A DNA stretch of 40,209 bases from Gammaproteobacteria bacterium (lineage in GTDB: Bacteria; Pseudomonadota; Gammaproteobacteria; Steroidobacterales; Steroidobacteraceae). The position numbers and the translations under genes are program-made. Numbering within the stretch: the first letter of the stretch is position 1; each line of letters opens with the position of its first letter. The notes below the pieces were generated by a model. That model had not been told where the DNA came from and did not search any database. It worked only from the letters and a program-made list of their open reading frames with translations. The DNA is taken from the NCBI GenBank assembly GCA_010029775.1, contig RGWK01000002.1, positions 1-40,209 of the forward strand. The letters are read 5' to 3'. Below, in pieces: positions 17,297 to 29,907 of the stretch.

Positions 17297-18769
17297 ATGA
17301 TCGATCGCCGTTCCCTGCTCACAGCCCTGGGCGGTGCCGCCGCCGGCGTAGCGACACATGCCGCGGGCGCCGCCACGCTCGGTCCGTCCGTCACCTGGAT
17401 ACCCAAGCGTCCCGATGTGTCGTTCCTACGCACGGAAGCGCTGGTCAACCTCGAGCGCGCGTACGCGACGATGACGCGTGAAAACATCGATGCCTTCGTG
17501 GTCACGCAACCGACCAACGTGTTCTACCTCGGCAATCATTGGCCCAACCTCGATAGGATGGGCTTTCGGCACTCGGTGTTCATCATCTACCCGCGCGACC
17601 CGAAGCGCCCCGTCGCCCTCGTGATGAGTGGCTTTCTGCACTATTACCGCTACGCTGATGATGTCGAGTTGCCAAATCGCATCGTCTTCCCGTACACCAC
17701 ACCCGAGGCGGATGGCAGTGCAGCACCGACGCGGTTGCATCGCATCCTCGATGAGTCCTTGTTGAGCGACCGCGAGCGGCATCGGCGCAAGACCGCCGCG
17801 AGTGCGGAGCCGCCCTCACCCTCGGCAGATATCGCACTGCAACGCGCACTGCAGCACCTTGGCCTGACACGCGCACGGCTTGCGATCGATGACGCCGCGA
17901 TCGAACGGTTGCTGCGGCAACGGGATTTCGCAGGCAGCACCACTGCGGCCGAAGATCCGCTGCGGCGGATCCGCCTCGCAAAATCCCCCGCCGAGATCCG
18001 CTTGATGCGCATCGCGGCGCAACATAACGTCGATGCCGCCATGGCGATGGTGGGCAGCGTGCGCAGCGCAGGCTCGACCGGCGAGCTGCGAAACAGATTC
18101 TTTGCCGAAGCTGCCGCGCGTGGCAATCAAGCGGTTTTTATCGTCATCGACGGCTCATCATCGGAGATCGCCGATGTACCTCTCCGCGACGGCATGGCGT
18201 TCAGCATCGATTGCGTGAGCAGCTTCCTGCACTACCACGGTGATTTTGCCCGCACCATCTTCGTCGGCGAACCGCATCCCTTGATGCGACGCGGCACCTC
18301 GGCCATCTTCACGGCCTGGCAGGAAGTACGCAGCCAGCTGCGCCCCGGCATGCGCTTCATCGATGTGCAACGCATCGGCCGCGAGTCAATGAAAAAGCAA
18401 GGCGCGGATTTCAGCGTGAACTTCACGCCGCACAGCGTTGGCCTCTGGCACAGCGATCATCCGCAACCGAGCGTTGCCGAGGGACGTAGCGTCGAAGGCT
18501 TGATGCTCGAGAAGAACATGGTGCTCAGCGTCGACTGCCCGATCATGGACACTGGCATGGGCGGCACCTGCCATCTCGAGGACCTGGTGCTGATCGGTGA
18601 AGATGGCGCGACACCGATTCACTCGGTGCCGCCGAATATTCTGTCCACGACGGCTGATTTCTTGGGTGAACGGCACCGAGTGGTACTCGAGCGACCACGG
18701 CTCGTTGTTCCAGCGATGATCCCACCAGCGCCCGTACATCTGGCGCGGCGGCATTGCCGTGCCACCTGA
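17297..18769 (+). CDS. M24-family Xaa-Pro peptidase, Tat-type signal; native 3' end apparently replaced
   Basis: MIDRRSLLTALGG Tat-like signal; M24 metal-ligand motifs (FSIDCVS...HGDFARTIF, TPHSVGLWHSDHP, LSVDCP). After PPNILS (about 18640) the frame runs antisense into the neighbouring methyltransferase. Confidence 0.8.
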   Translation: MIDRRSLLTALGGAAAGVATHAAGAATLGPSVTWIPKRPDVSFLRTEALVNLERAYATMTRENIDAFVVTQPTNVFYLGNHWPNLDRMGFRHSVFIIYPRDPKRPVALVMSGFLHYYRYADDVELPNRIVFPYTTPEADGSAAPTRLHRILDESLLSDRERHRRKTAASAEPPSPSADIALQRALQHLGLTRARLAIDDAAIERLLRQRDFAGSTTAAEDPLRRIRLAKSPAEIRLMRIAAQHNVDAAMAMVGSVRSAGSTGELRNRFFAEAAARGNQAVFIVIDGSSSEIADVPLRDGMAFSIDCVSSFLHYHGDFARTIFVGEPHPLMRRGTSAIFTAWQEVRSQLRPGMRFIDVQRIGRESMKKQGADFSVNFTPHSVGLWHSDHPQPSVAEGRSVEGLMLEKNMVLSVDCPIMDTGMGGTCHLEDLVLIGEDGATPIHSVPPNILSTTADFLGERHRVVLERPRLVVPAMIPPAPVHLARRHCRAT

Positions 18770-19810
18770 GGTGAAATCGAGCGGGTAGTACACACCACCG
18801 GGCCGAGTGATGCGCTGCACCTCGGCGATGATCTTCAGCGTGACCTCCGCAGGCACTTCGTGGTGCAGCAGATAACTCGTCACAAGATCGAAGTGGTTGT
18901 CTGGGAACTGCGTGTCCTCGGCCATGCGCTGCGAGAAATTGACACCAACACCAAGCCGGACAGCACGCATATGACCGTAGCGCAGCATCGGTGCGCCACA
19001 ATCGATGCCCCACACTTCGGCATCGGGGAAGCGCTCCTTCAGCGCGACGGTCAACTGACCGATGCCGCAGCCCATGTCGAGGATGCGACGCACCTTGCCG
19101 TCCTTGGGCAGCGGCAACCGCTGCGCAGCGCCGAGGTGTGCCTCGTCCTGATCGTTCGTGCCGTGCGAGGTGCCGGTGTAAAAACTGTTGGTGCCGTAGT
19201 GGTACATATGGCCGGCGAACGGGTCGCCCACGTACCCGCCCGGCTGGATATGAATCTCATGGCGGGCGTAGACGGGAATATCGAGCTTCGGCGCGAACTC
19301 GAGCATGCCCGGCCCCGACTTGTCCGTCGCTTCCATCTCGGAGAGATAAGCGTCTTCGTTCTCGTGAAGATGCAGCTGTAGCGTCTTCCACATGTAGTAC
19401 TGATTGTCGAGCCAGCTCTTCGAGGCGATGTTGATGCCAGGCTCGGTGTCCACGAGTTTGCGCAACTGCTCGACCGTGATCGGCGTGCTCTGGTCGATGC
19501 CCTCACGTTCAAGCACACGCTCAAAGGCGGCGAACGACGCGGCTCGCAGCGACTTGCCCTGCAGTCGGCGAAAGCCGCGCGTGAAATCCTGCTGGCTTTC
19601 GAGATCGAGCGTGGCCAGTCGCGCCAACCGCCCGTTGTAGCCCCGAGCGTTCGCGCCTGTCGCCTTCGCGCCGGCCGTGGCTCCCGCGGCCTTGGCCGTG
19701 GCGCTTTGAGTCTTGGACGCCGCGGCGGCGAGAGCCTCGTCCGGCTTCATCCCCTGCACCAGGGCCAGCGACCCCGCAGCGACTCCAAACAATTGACGAC
19801 GTCCGATCAT
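18386..19810 (-). CDS. Class I SAM-dependent methyltransferase with Tat-like signal and Ala-rich linker; native C-terminus apparently lost
   Basis: MIGRRQLFGVAAGSLALVQG; SAM-binding ILDMGCGIGQLTVAL, VWGIDCGAPML; homology-like sequence stops near VPFTQEISRRG, then reads antisense of the M24 gene. Confidence 0.75.
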   Translation of the reverse strand: MIGRRQLFGVAAGSLALVQGMKPDEALAAAASKTQSATAKAAGATAGAKATGANARGYNGRLARLATLDLESQQDFTRGFRRLQGKSLRAASFAAFERVLEREGIDQSTPITVEQLRKLVDTEPGINIASKSWLDNQYYMWKTLQLHLHENEDAYLSEMEATDKSGPGMLEFAPKLDIPVYARHEIHIQPGGYVGDPFAGHMYHYGTNSFYTGTSHGTNDQDEAHLGAAQRLPLPKDGKVRRILDMGCGIGQLTVALKERFPDAEVWGIDCGAPMLRYGHMRAVRLGVGVNFSQRMAEDTQFPDNHFDLVTSYLLHHEVPAEVTLKIIAEVQRITRPGGVYYPLDFTSGGTAMPPRQMYGRWWDHRWNNEPWSLEYHSVPFTQEISRRGQNIRRHRVNRCRAIFTDQHQVLEMAGAAHASVHDRAVDAEHHVLLEHQAFDATSLGNARLRMIAVPEANAVRREVHAEIRALLFH

Positions 19811-19926
19811 GGGCCTACTCCCGCGTCAAAGGCATCAAACAACTGACCGAGCATACTCAAGCTCAAACGTGGCATGCCACTCGATCCCCGCATTGACCGC
19901 AGGCTGGGTTGCGCTGCCGGGCGAGG

Positions 19927-20979
19927 TCAGCGCCCCGGGTACTGGGCAATCCCCGACAGGGACTCTTTTTGACCGACGTTGGTGCTCGCGACCACCTGAC
20001 CATCGGCCAGATCCACCTTGACGAGCTCCCCGGTCCAGAAATTACCGACATAGGCGTAGCGGTCGTCCACCGAGCCGTTGATGGCCGCCCAACCGATGCC
20101 GTTGAGCGGGTAGAGACGCTTCAACTGTCCGGAAATCGGATCGATACGTGCGAAGCCCTTGGCATTCGACACCAGCAAGTCGCCATTGGCAGCGCGGTTC
20201 ATCACGATCACCTGAGGCATGGCCGGGTTCTTGTCGAACAGCGCAAGGTCAGGCAACTGGCGATCGGCGGCGAGGTCGTACTGCTTGATCACATTACCCG
20301 TCTCAGACACATAGATCAGGCGCCGACCCGCATCAGCGAGCACCGTGCTAGTGACACCCAAGAATCCGAACATGCCCCCGTGCGAGGCTGTCGCGTATTC
20401 GCGCAGTAGGCGACCATCCCGGCTGTAGCGGAAGACGTGACCATCACCGATCACGTCGCGGCCCGAGAGCAGCTTGAAGCGGGTGGTGATCGCCGGATGC
20501 CCGGTGAGTTTGCCGACCATGTGCTCACCCAACAGCAAAGTGCCATCCGGAGCGAAGGTGACACTCGAGAGCTTACGCTCTGACCATGTGCGGTACGGAC
20601 GCTGCTTACCGTCGGGCGACACCTGCACGATTGCTGGGGTCAGTTGCGCCATGGCCCACAGCGTTCCATCGGTGTCGAATGTGAGCCCCCCAACTTTGTG
20701 GGTCGTACCCTCCAGCCACAACTCTCCCTTGAAATTCAGGTCAGCGTCGTACTGCAGGATGCGGCCGACACCCGCGTGATCGTCCTTGGGATCGTTCATC
20801 ACAGTCGCCGCGACGAAGACGTCACCCCGGGTAAAGGGCTGCATGGTGTTTCGCCGGACGCCCTCGGCGTTTGCGCTCGGCACCATCGCGGCCGATAGCG
20901 AAGAAGACGACAACGCCATAGCAAGCAGACCGACCAATGCTCCGATGATTTTCCAACCACCCTTATGTCTCGAGCTCAT
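19927..20979 (-). CDS. Exported beta-propeller protein (SMP-30/gluconolactonase- or NHL-like)
   Basis: Signal peptide; repeated blade-like motifs (DGTLWAMAQL, DGTLLLGEHMVG, LIYVSETGNVIKQYD, GDLLVSNAKGFARIDP, AYVGNFWTGELVKVD). Start ATG 20979 overlaps the upstream TGA (ATGA). Confidence 0.65.
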   Translation of the reverse strand: MSSRHKGGWKIIGALVGLLAMALSSSSLSAAMVPSANAEGVRRNTMQPFTRGDVFVAATVMNDPKDDHAGVGRILQYDADLNFKGELWLEGTTHKVGGLTFDTDGTLWAMAQLTPAIVQVSPDGKQRPYRTWSERKLSSVTFAPDGTLLLGEHMVGKLTGHPAITTRFKLLSGRDVIGDGHVFRYSRDGRLLREYATASHGGMFGFLGVTSTVLADAGRRLIYVSETGNVIKQYDLAADRQLPDLALFDKNPAMPQVIVMNRAANGDLLVSNAKGFARIDPISGQLKRLYPLNGIGWAAINGSVDDRYAYVGNFWTGELVKVDLADGQVVASTNVGQKESLSGIAQYPGR

Positions 20980-22772
20980 GGCGCAACCCCGCGTGGCAGA
21001 CAACCAATGCGAGGATAGTCCCGACTCGGCGCAAAGATCCATACAGACGATGTGCGCATCTCAATCGACGCTCGACACGATCGATTGGCATCGTCCCATG
21101 CCGCCTCGTTCGCGGTCATCGCCTGCATCTCTGCCGTGCTGCGCGCACGGCCAGCGCCGGTCGCGACGCCCGCTGTGTCGCGATCGAACAATGCACCGCG
21201 CACGGTCCCTCCCGTGTTGTCACCAATGAGTCCGCCCACAGCCGACTCGCCCTCCACCTTGCCGGTGGAAAACGCCTGCAACACGGCGCCTGAATTTCGA
21301 CCGACGAGCCCACCTACTGCACTGCGTCCGCGAACCGCGCCACGTGCGACCACGTCTCGAAGCAAACTCTGCGCGCTATAGCCCACCGCACCACCCACGT
21401 TGGTGCCACTCGCGAGCACGGTGACTCGCGCCTCGCTCGCCTCGAGCAGCGCGTCGGTGTTAACGCCAACGAGCCCGCCAACGTTGTCGACACCGGCCAC
21501 TTCGCCGAACGCCGCACTCTCCAGCACCCTGCCATACGTGGATAGACCGACCAGGCCCCCGACGCCCTTGCCGGCTTTCAATGAAACGCGTGCGCTACTG
21601 TGCTCCACCGTACCGTTCATGTCCCCGGCAAGACCGCCAGCCGCTGCCATCGCCTCGACCTGCACGTCTGCTCGGCTGTCGATGATTCGGCCAGCGTTGC
21701 CACCCACGAGACCGCCGACAGCCACCCGACCCGTCACACGCCCCTGCGCATCACAGGCCGCGACGACGCCGAAGGAGGCACCGACCAATAGACCAACGCC
21801 GTTCGCGCCCTGCACTTGCGCCTCGCGCAGCACGACACGTGTGACTGCGCCCTCGCGAGCCAGCGTGCCGAACAGACCGACGCCGCCGCCCTCAGCGCGA
21901 ACGATGCGCACGCCGCGCAGCACGTGACCGTTGCCGTCGAAATGCGCGGCATAGCCGAACTGGTCGCGCGCCAGCATGCAGTTGTTGGCCGGGCCGCAGT
22001 TGCCGATCGGCTCGAGGGCGCTTCCCGACATATCGAGATCAGCGACCAGCTCAAATCTTTGGCGTAACCATGTCGTCCCACCGTGCCCGACGGCGCGCAG
22101 CTGGCCCGCGTTGCAGACGGCGAGGTACCCATCACCATCGGCGTCGACGGCGAAGGCGCGTGCGTCATCCGGCGCTGCATCGTCCAAATCGGTAACGCCG
22201 TCGCCATCCCGATCGGCGTTCGGCGGCAAGCCGATCGCTCGACGAGTCACGACAGCGCACGCCGCCCGCTCACGAGCGTCGGGGTCACGGCCGCGTTGCG
22301 CAGCGCGTGGCGGAGGCGGCACGAGGCTGCGCGCCGCATCCGCCGCCGCCTGCGCCGCAGCGAGCGCGGCACTCGGCACGCTGCCCGATGATGGCGCAGC
22401 CGCGGGCGAGCCAGCAGCGGGCCGCAACCCGGACAGAGAGGCGTAGTACGCCGCAAGATCCTCGATCTGCGCAGCCGACAAATTGCGGATCGCACCACCC
22501 ATGATCGAGTCCTGACGACTCCCACCGAGATAAGCGTTCATCGCCGAGATCAGGTAGTCGTATTGCTGACCCGCGAGGATCGGAAACGCCGGTGAAGCAC
22601 TCACCCCTGCGTTGCCATGACAAGGCACACAGGTCTCGGCCAACGCACGTCCGCGCGCCGCATCACCCGCAGCGTAGGTGGGCAAGACATTGAGCAGCGC
22701 GAGCGCAGCCAGAAAGGCGCCCCGTGAGCCGCCCCACAACGGTTGCTTTCGCAGCGATGGTGAATCCGACAT
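20976..22772 (-). CDS. Cytochrome c (class I, c553-like) fused to Ca-binding-like segment and GLUG-type repeats
   Basis: CVPCH haem motif with GDAARGRALAE...LAAYYASL; NADRDGDGVTDLDDAAPDD; at least five VGGLVG/GGLAG/GGAVG repeat units. Confidence 0.8.
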   Translation of the reverse strand: MSDSPSLRKQPLWGGSRGAFLAALALLNVLPTYAAGDAARGRALAETCVPCHGNAGVSASPAFPILAGQQYDYLISAMNAYLGGSRQDSIMGGAIRNLSAAQIEDLAAYYASLSGLRPAAGSPAAAPSSGSVPSAALAAAQAAADAARSLVPPPPRAAQRGRDPDARERAACAVVTRRAIGLPPNADRDGDGVTDLDDAAPDDARAFAVDADGDGYLAVCNAGQLRAVGHGGTTWLRQRFELVADLDMSGSALEPIGNCGPANNCMLARDQFGYAAHFDGNGHVLRGVRIVRAEGGGVGLFGTLAREGAVTRVVLREAQVQGANGVGLLVGASFGVVAACDAQGRVTGRVAVGGLVGGNAGRIIDSRADVQVEAMAAAGGLAGDMNGTVEHSSARVSLKAGKGVGGLVGLSTYGRVLESAAFGEVAGVDNVGGLVGVNTDALLEASEARVTVLASGTNVGGAVGYSAQSLLRDVVARGAVRGRSAVGGLVGRNSGAVLQAFSTGKVEGESAVGGLIGDNTGGTVRGALFDRDTAGVATGAGRARSTAEMQAMTANEAAWDDANRSCRASIEMRTSSVWIFAPSRDYPRIGCLPRGVAP

Positions 22773-22858
22773 GGCTTAAGCCTAGTCGTCGTCGCAACCC
22801 GGGTCCACCGTGGCTTTCGGACCGAGTCGCTGCCGACACCTCAGGCGTCCTCGAAATC

Positions 22859-25802
<2,944 letters not shown>

Positions 25803-25809
25803 CGCGGGC

Positions 25810-27090
25810 CTAGTGATCGTGTGTCGCGCCGGACTTTTCGATATCGGCTTTGATCAGGTAGCTCTGGCCAACCACCACCAGATCACCCAATTCGACGCCT
25901 TCCAGGATCTCGGCTGAACGACGATCGCGACGCCCGATTTTCACGGGCCGCACTTCGTACACGTCGCCGACCTTGATGAACACGACATCCATCTCCCGCC
26001 AGCTCTGCAGGGCCTCGATCGGCACGGCACGCTCGACCGCCGTGCGCGACAATTCGATTTCCGCCTGGACTGCGGTACCCGTCCGCCATGAACCATCGCT
26101 ATTTTTGATCAGTGCTTGGGCGACGATGCTCTGCGTGGCGATATCGATGTCGGGCAACAGGCGGGTGATCTGTGCTTCAACGCTGCTCTCGTCGGTCAGT
26201 CGCTGCACGCGCACTCGCGAGCCGGTCCGAACGCTCTGAGTCATCTTGCCGAAGACACGCAAATCGACTTGCAGCGTATCGGTATTGGCGATCTCGAAGA
26301 GCGGCGTCTCGCTCACCGCCGCACCGACCACTGCGTCGTGCCGAATCAACGTGCCCGAAATCGGCGCTACAAGCGGATAGGTCGACAGACTCGCATTGCT
26401 CTCGATGGTAGCGAGCACACTGCCTGCCTTAACGCGATCACCCGGCCGCACTCTCACCGCCTTGATGACGCCCGGAAACCTGGCGATGACCTTGGCGCTG
26501 GATGATTCGCGCGCCCGCACCACACCCGGCACCTCGACCGTCTCGAGAATGACACCGCTGCCGAGCTTGGTGGTGGTGATGCCCGCTTCGGCTGCAGTCG
26601 ACGCATCAATGGTGACCCGACCCTCAATCGATTCGAATGCCCAGGTGTAGTCGCGGCCCGCCACGCGCGCCGTGACCCGCACGGCAAAGCTGTGCGGCTC
26701 GCGAACGCCCAGAGTGCCGGCGAAGGCGCCGCCGCTGGCTGCAAGGTCAAAGATTTCTGACTCACCGCCCAGACGCTCGGTACGCACGGCGATGCGTTCC
26801 ACGCCCGTGGTGAGGGGCTCGCCATCGCGGGTGACCCAGGCGACGAATCGCGGCAATTTTCCGGGCTGATCGACGAGGCGGATCTCCACCGACAGATCAC
26901 CTTCCGTCAGCAGCCGACCGCCGTTCGGCCCTTCAGGCTCATCGGCATGCTCGTGGGCATGCTCGTGCCCACCGTGCGCGTGATCGTCATGAGCGGGCTT
27001 AGAGCCTTGCGATCCGCCGCAGGCGCCGAGCAGCACGCTGCACAACACCATCACCGATACCGTCAGACGCATCGCACCACCCCCGCTCAT
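25810..27090 (-). CDS. czcB: CzcB-like RND periplasmic adaptor lipoprotein with His-rich N-terminus
   Basis: Lipobox LLGACG; HDDHAHGGHEHAHEHADE; adaptor-type PGVIKAVRVRPGDRVKAGSVLATIES. Confidence 0.88.
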   Translation of the reverse strand: MSGGGAMRLTVSVMVLCSVLLGACGGSQGSKPAHDDHAHGGHEHAHEHADEPEGPNGGRLLTEGDLSVEIRLVDQPGKLPRFVAWVTRDGEPLTTGVERIAVRTERLGGESEIFDLAASGGAFAGTLGVREPHSFAVRVTARVAGRDYTWAFESIEGRVTIDASTAAEAGITTTKLGSGVILETVEVPGVVRARESSSAKVIARFPGVIKAVRVRPGDRVKAGSVLATIESNASLSTYPLVAPISGTLIRHDAVVGAAVSETPLFEIANTDTLQVDLRVFGKMTQSVRTGSRVRVQRLTDESSVEAQITRLLPDIDIATQSIVAQALIKNSDGSWRTGTAVQAEIELSRTAVERAVPIEALQSWREMDVVFIKVGDVYEVRPVKIGRRDRRSAEILEGVELGDLVVVGQSYLIKADIEKSGATHDH

Positions 27091-28278
27091 TGCACCGCGA
27101 TGACGGGTTCAGCCGTCAATCGCTGGATCTCTATCATCGCCCGACGCCAGTCGAGTTTCGCCTCGAGCGCCGCTTCGAGTGCGGATCGAACCGACCCCTG
27201 CACCTCGGACCATTCAACGTAACTCAGCGCACCCGCCGTATACGCGCGCTCGGCACTGGCTGCCGCCTCGCGCAACTTCGGCAACACCTCAGACTCGAGC
27301 GCCTGGACCTGCTCGGCTGCTGCATTGGCCTGTGACCAGGCCTCAAGCAAGGCAGCATCGAGCTGCGCCTCGATCGATTCGCGCTCAACCTCGAGGGCTG
27401 CGCGCTCCGCCCGTGCAATGGATTGCTCGTAGGCCGCACGGCCTGACACCCCAAGAGGGATTCGTGCACCAGCGACGAGCGCCACATCGCCGGTGCCGGC
27501 CAAGTGACGAACGCCCAACTCCCAATCGACGTCCGCTGAGCCCCCGGCCACGGCCAGCCGTACGCGGGCCTCGCGAATCCGGCGTTCGGTCGCAAACCGG
27601 GTCAGCTCCGGAGCGCCCGGCAACGCCTTGCGGAACTCTTCGAAAGCAGGGAGCGGGGGCAAGCTTGCGGGCAACGGCATCGCTTCAATGGTCGCTCCCG
27701 TCCGCTCGTTCCACATCAAGGCCAGTCGCCGTGCCGCCACCACCGCGCCGGTACGGCTCGCCGACAATGCAGCGCGGGTCGCCGCCACGTCAGCATCGGC
27801 CTTGAGCGCCATCGTTTGCGGGGCTGCTCCGATGGCGAAACGCTTTCGCGCCGCATCGGCCATGCGCTCGCGCTGCGCAAGCTCCGCTTCAAGCAGCGGC
27901 TGACGCGCCTGCCAGCCCACGAGCTCGAGGTAGCGACGGGCCGTCTCCGCCAGCACGTCGAACTGCAGCGCCGAACGCTCGAGACCCACCGCGTCGAAAC
28001 GCGCCGCGGCCATGGCCCGGCGCGCCTCGCGCTTACCCGTTCTCGACCGACACGCCCAGCGACATCTGCGGCGGCAGGGTTGCAGCCGCGAGCTCAGCCT
28101 CACGAATCTCGCTGCGGAATGCGAACCCCCTCAACTCCGGGTGCGACGCGATCACCTTGCCGAACGCCGCATCGAGTGTCATTGGGGCGGCGGACGCCGC
28201 GGAACTCAGCCACAGCACCGCCGCGGCAAGCGGAGAGGCAAAGCGATATTTCTTCGGGCCAGGGTCGGGTGGTGTCAT
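27087..28278 (-). pseudogene. czcC: CzcC-like outer-membrane efflux protein, disrupted near codon 80
   Basis: N-terminal ORF ends ...PQMSLGVSVENG*; the conserved continuation GKREARRAMAAARFDAVGLERS is in another frame, with the intervening segment missing. Confidence 0.8.
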
Positions 28279-28399
28279 CGCGCAGAACCGCGCCTCGAAA
28301 CAGTCTGTGTAGAGTGCAAAAATATAGCAGAGCAGCAGGTCATTCGCCGCGCGATCAGGGCTCACTCAACAACAGGCGATGACTGCGTTACAGTGTGAC

Positions 28400-28867
28400 A
28401 TGGACATTCGTCGCATCGCTCTTATCGCACTCGTTGCCCTCGGCGCGGTCCACGACGTGGCTGCCGACAGCAGCGCCTCGCACTCACCGGTCGGCCGCTG
28501 GCACACCATCGACGACAAAGACGGCAAACCGCGCGGCATCATCGACATCACCAACAACAACGGAACACTTGAAGGCCGCATCGCCGGTACGCTGCGGCCG
28601 AACGAGCCGCGCCAGGAAACCTGCGAACGCTGTCCCGATGACCGTCGCGGCAAGAAGATGCTGGGGCTCGTCATACTCACGGGGCTCAAGCAGCAAGGTC
28701 AGGGTACATCGGCCACCTGGAGCGGCGGTAAGATCCTCGATCCCGACACCGGCAAGATCTACGACGTCAAACTCGAACTCGCCGACGGCGGGCGAACCCT
28801 GAACGTGCGTGGTTATCTCGGCATCGCCCTGCTCGGTCGAACACAGCGCTGGCAGCGCGCGCCCTGA
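28400..28867 (+). CDS. DUF2147-family exported protein
   Basis: Signal peptide; SPVGRWHTIDDKDGKPRGIIDI, CERCPDDRR, SGGKILDPDTGKIY, VRGYLGIALLGRTQRW. Confidence 0.88.
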   Translation: MDIRRIALIALVALGAVHDVAADSSASHSPVGRWHTIDDKDGKPRGIIDITNNNGTLEGRIAGTLRPNEPRQETCERCPDDRRGKKMLGLVILTGLKQQGQGTSATWSGGKILDPDTGKIYDVKLELADGGRTLNVRGYLGIALLGRTQRWQRAP

Positions 28868-28884
28868 ACCGCGAACCCCGAGAC

Positions 28885-29907
28885 ATGAATAAGTCGCGGC
28901 ACCTGCTCTTTCTGCTACCGGTGGTGCTGCCGTTTGCCAGTTACGCCCTCGCCCTGCACACCGGCGCCTGGGATGCCGCGGCGTTCATCGTTCCGCTTTG
29001 GTACTTCGTCCTCATTCCACTGCTTGATGCACTGATCGGTCGCGACACCACCAATCCGTCGACCCGCGAGGAGGCCGAGCTCGCCACAGATCGCTACTAC
29101 CGGGCGTTACCCGTGCTTTGCCTGCCGCTCTACACGGGCGTGCTGCTGTTCGGCGCCTGGACGCTGACCGTCGCGCCCTTCTCGCTGATCGGCGCAATAG
29201 GCTGGGTCATCTCCATCGGCCTCGTGGGCGGAGTTGTCGCCATCAATCCAGCCCATGAGCTCATCCACAAGCAGACGCGGCTTGAGCGTCGCATGGGCGG
29301 GTTGCTACTGGCGAGCGTGAGTTACGGTGGTTTCAAGATCGAGCACTTGCTCGGGCATCACGTAGATGTGGCCACACCCAAGGACGGCTCCACCGCTCGC
29401 CTCGGCGAGTCGGTCTATGGATTCGTGCTGCGCGCGCTGTGGCGTAATCCGCTGCGCGCACTCGAACTCGAGCGCGAAAGCTTCGCGCGCCGGCACCTGT
29501 CGTGGAGGGTGCTACGCAGCGAACTTTTCGGTTGGGGCCAGAGTCTCGTCGCCATCAGCCTGCTCGAGATCATCAATTACGTCGAGCATTACGGCTTGCT
29601 GCGCCGCACGCTGACCGAGGGCGCGCGCGCCGGGCAGCCGGAACGCGTCGATATCACGCACTCGTGGAATTCGAGTTACGCGTTCACGAACCTGCTGCTG
29701 TTCCAATTGCAGCGGCACAGCGACCACCACGCCCATGCCACGCGCCGTTATCCGTTGCTGCGCCATTTCGACGAAAGCCCGCAGTTGCCTGCGGGCTACG
29801 CCACCATGGTGGTGCTCGCCGCGCTGCCGCCGCTGTGGCGACGGGTCATGGACCCGCGCGTAGCCGCATATCGCCGCGATCTGACCGTAGAGCCCTCAGC
29901 GCCCTAG
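28885..29907 (+). CDS. alkB: AlkB-type alkane 1-monooxygenase / xylene monooxygenase-like; probable internal in-frame loss near 29535
   Basis: Histidine boxes HELIHK, HLLGHHVDVATPKD, LQRHSDHHAH and NYVEHYGL signature. Confidence 0.85.
   Translation: MNKSRHLLFLLPVVLPFASYALALHTGAWDAAAFIVPLWYFVLIPLLDALIGRDTTNPSTREEAELATDRYYRALPVLCLPLYTGVLLFGAWTLTVAPFSLIGAIGWVISIGLVGGVVAINPAHELIHKQTRLERRMGGLLLASVSYGGFKIEHLLGHHVDVATPKDGSTARLGESVYGFVLRALWRNPLRALELERESFARRHLSWRVLRSELFGWGQSLVAISLLEIINYVEHYGLLRRTLTEGARAGQPERVDITHSWNSSYAFTNLLLFQLQRHSDHHAHATRRYPLLRHFDESPQLPAGYATMVVLAALPPLWRRVMDPRVAAYRRDLTVEPSAP

Noticed and set aside
20976-22772. GLUG repeats as a tandem DNA repeat or CRISPR-like array
   Set aside because: Repeats are degenerate at the nucleotide level and are explained by protein repeat units within one ORF.
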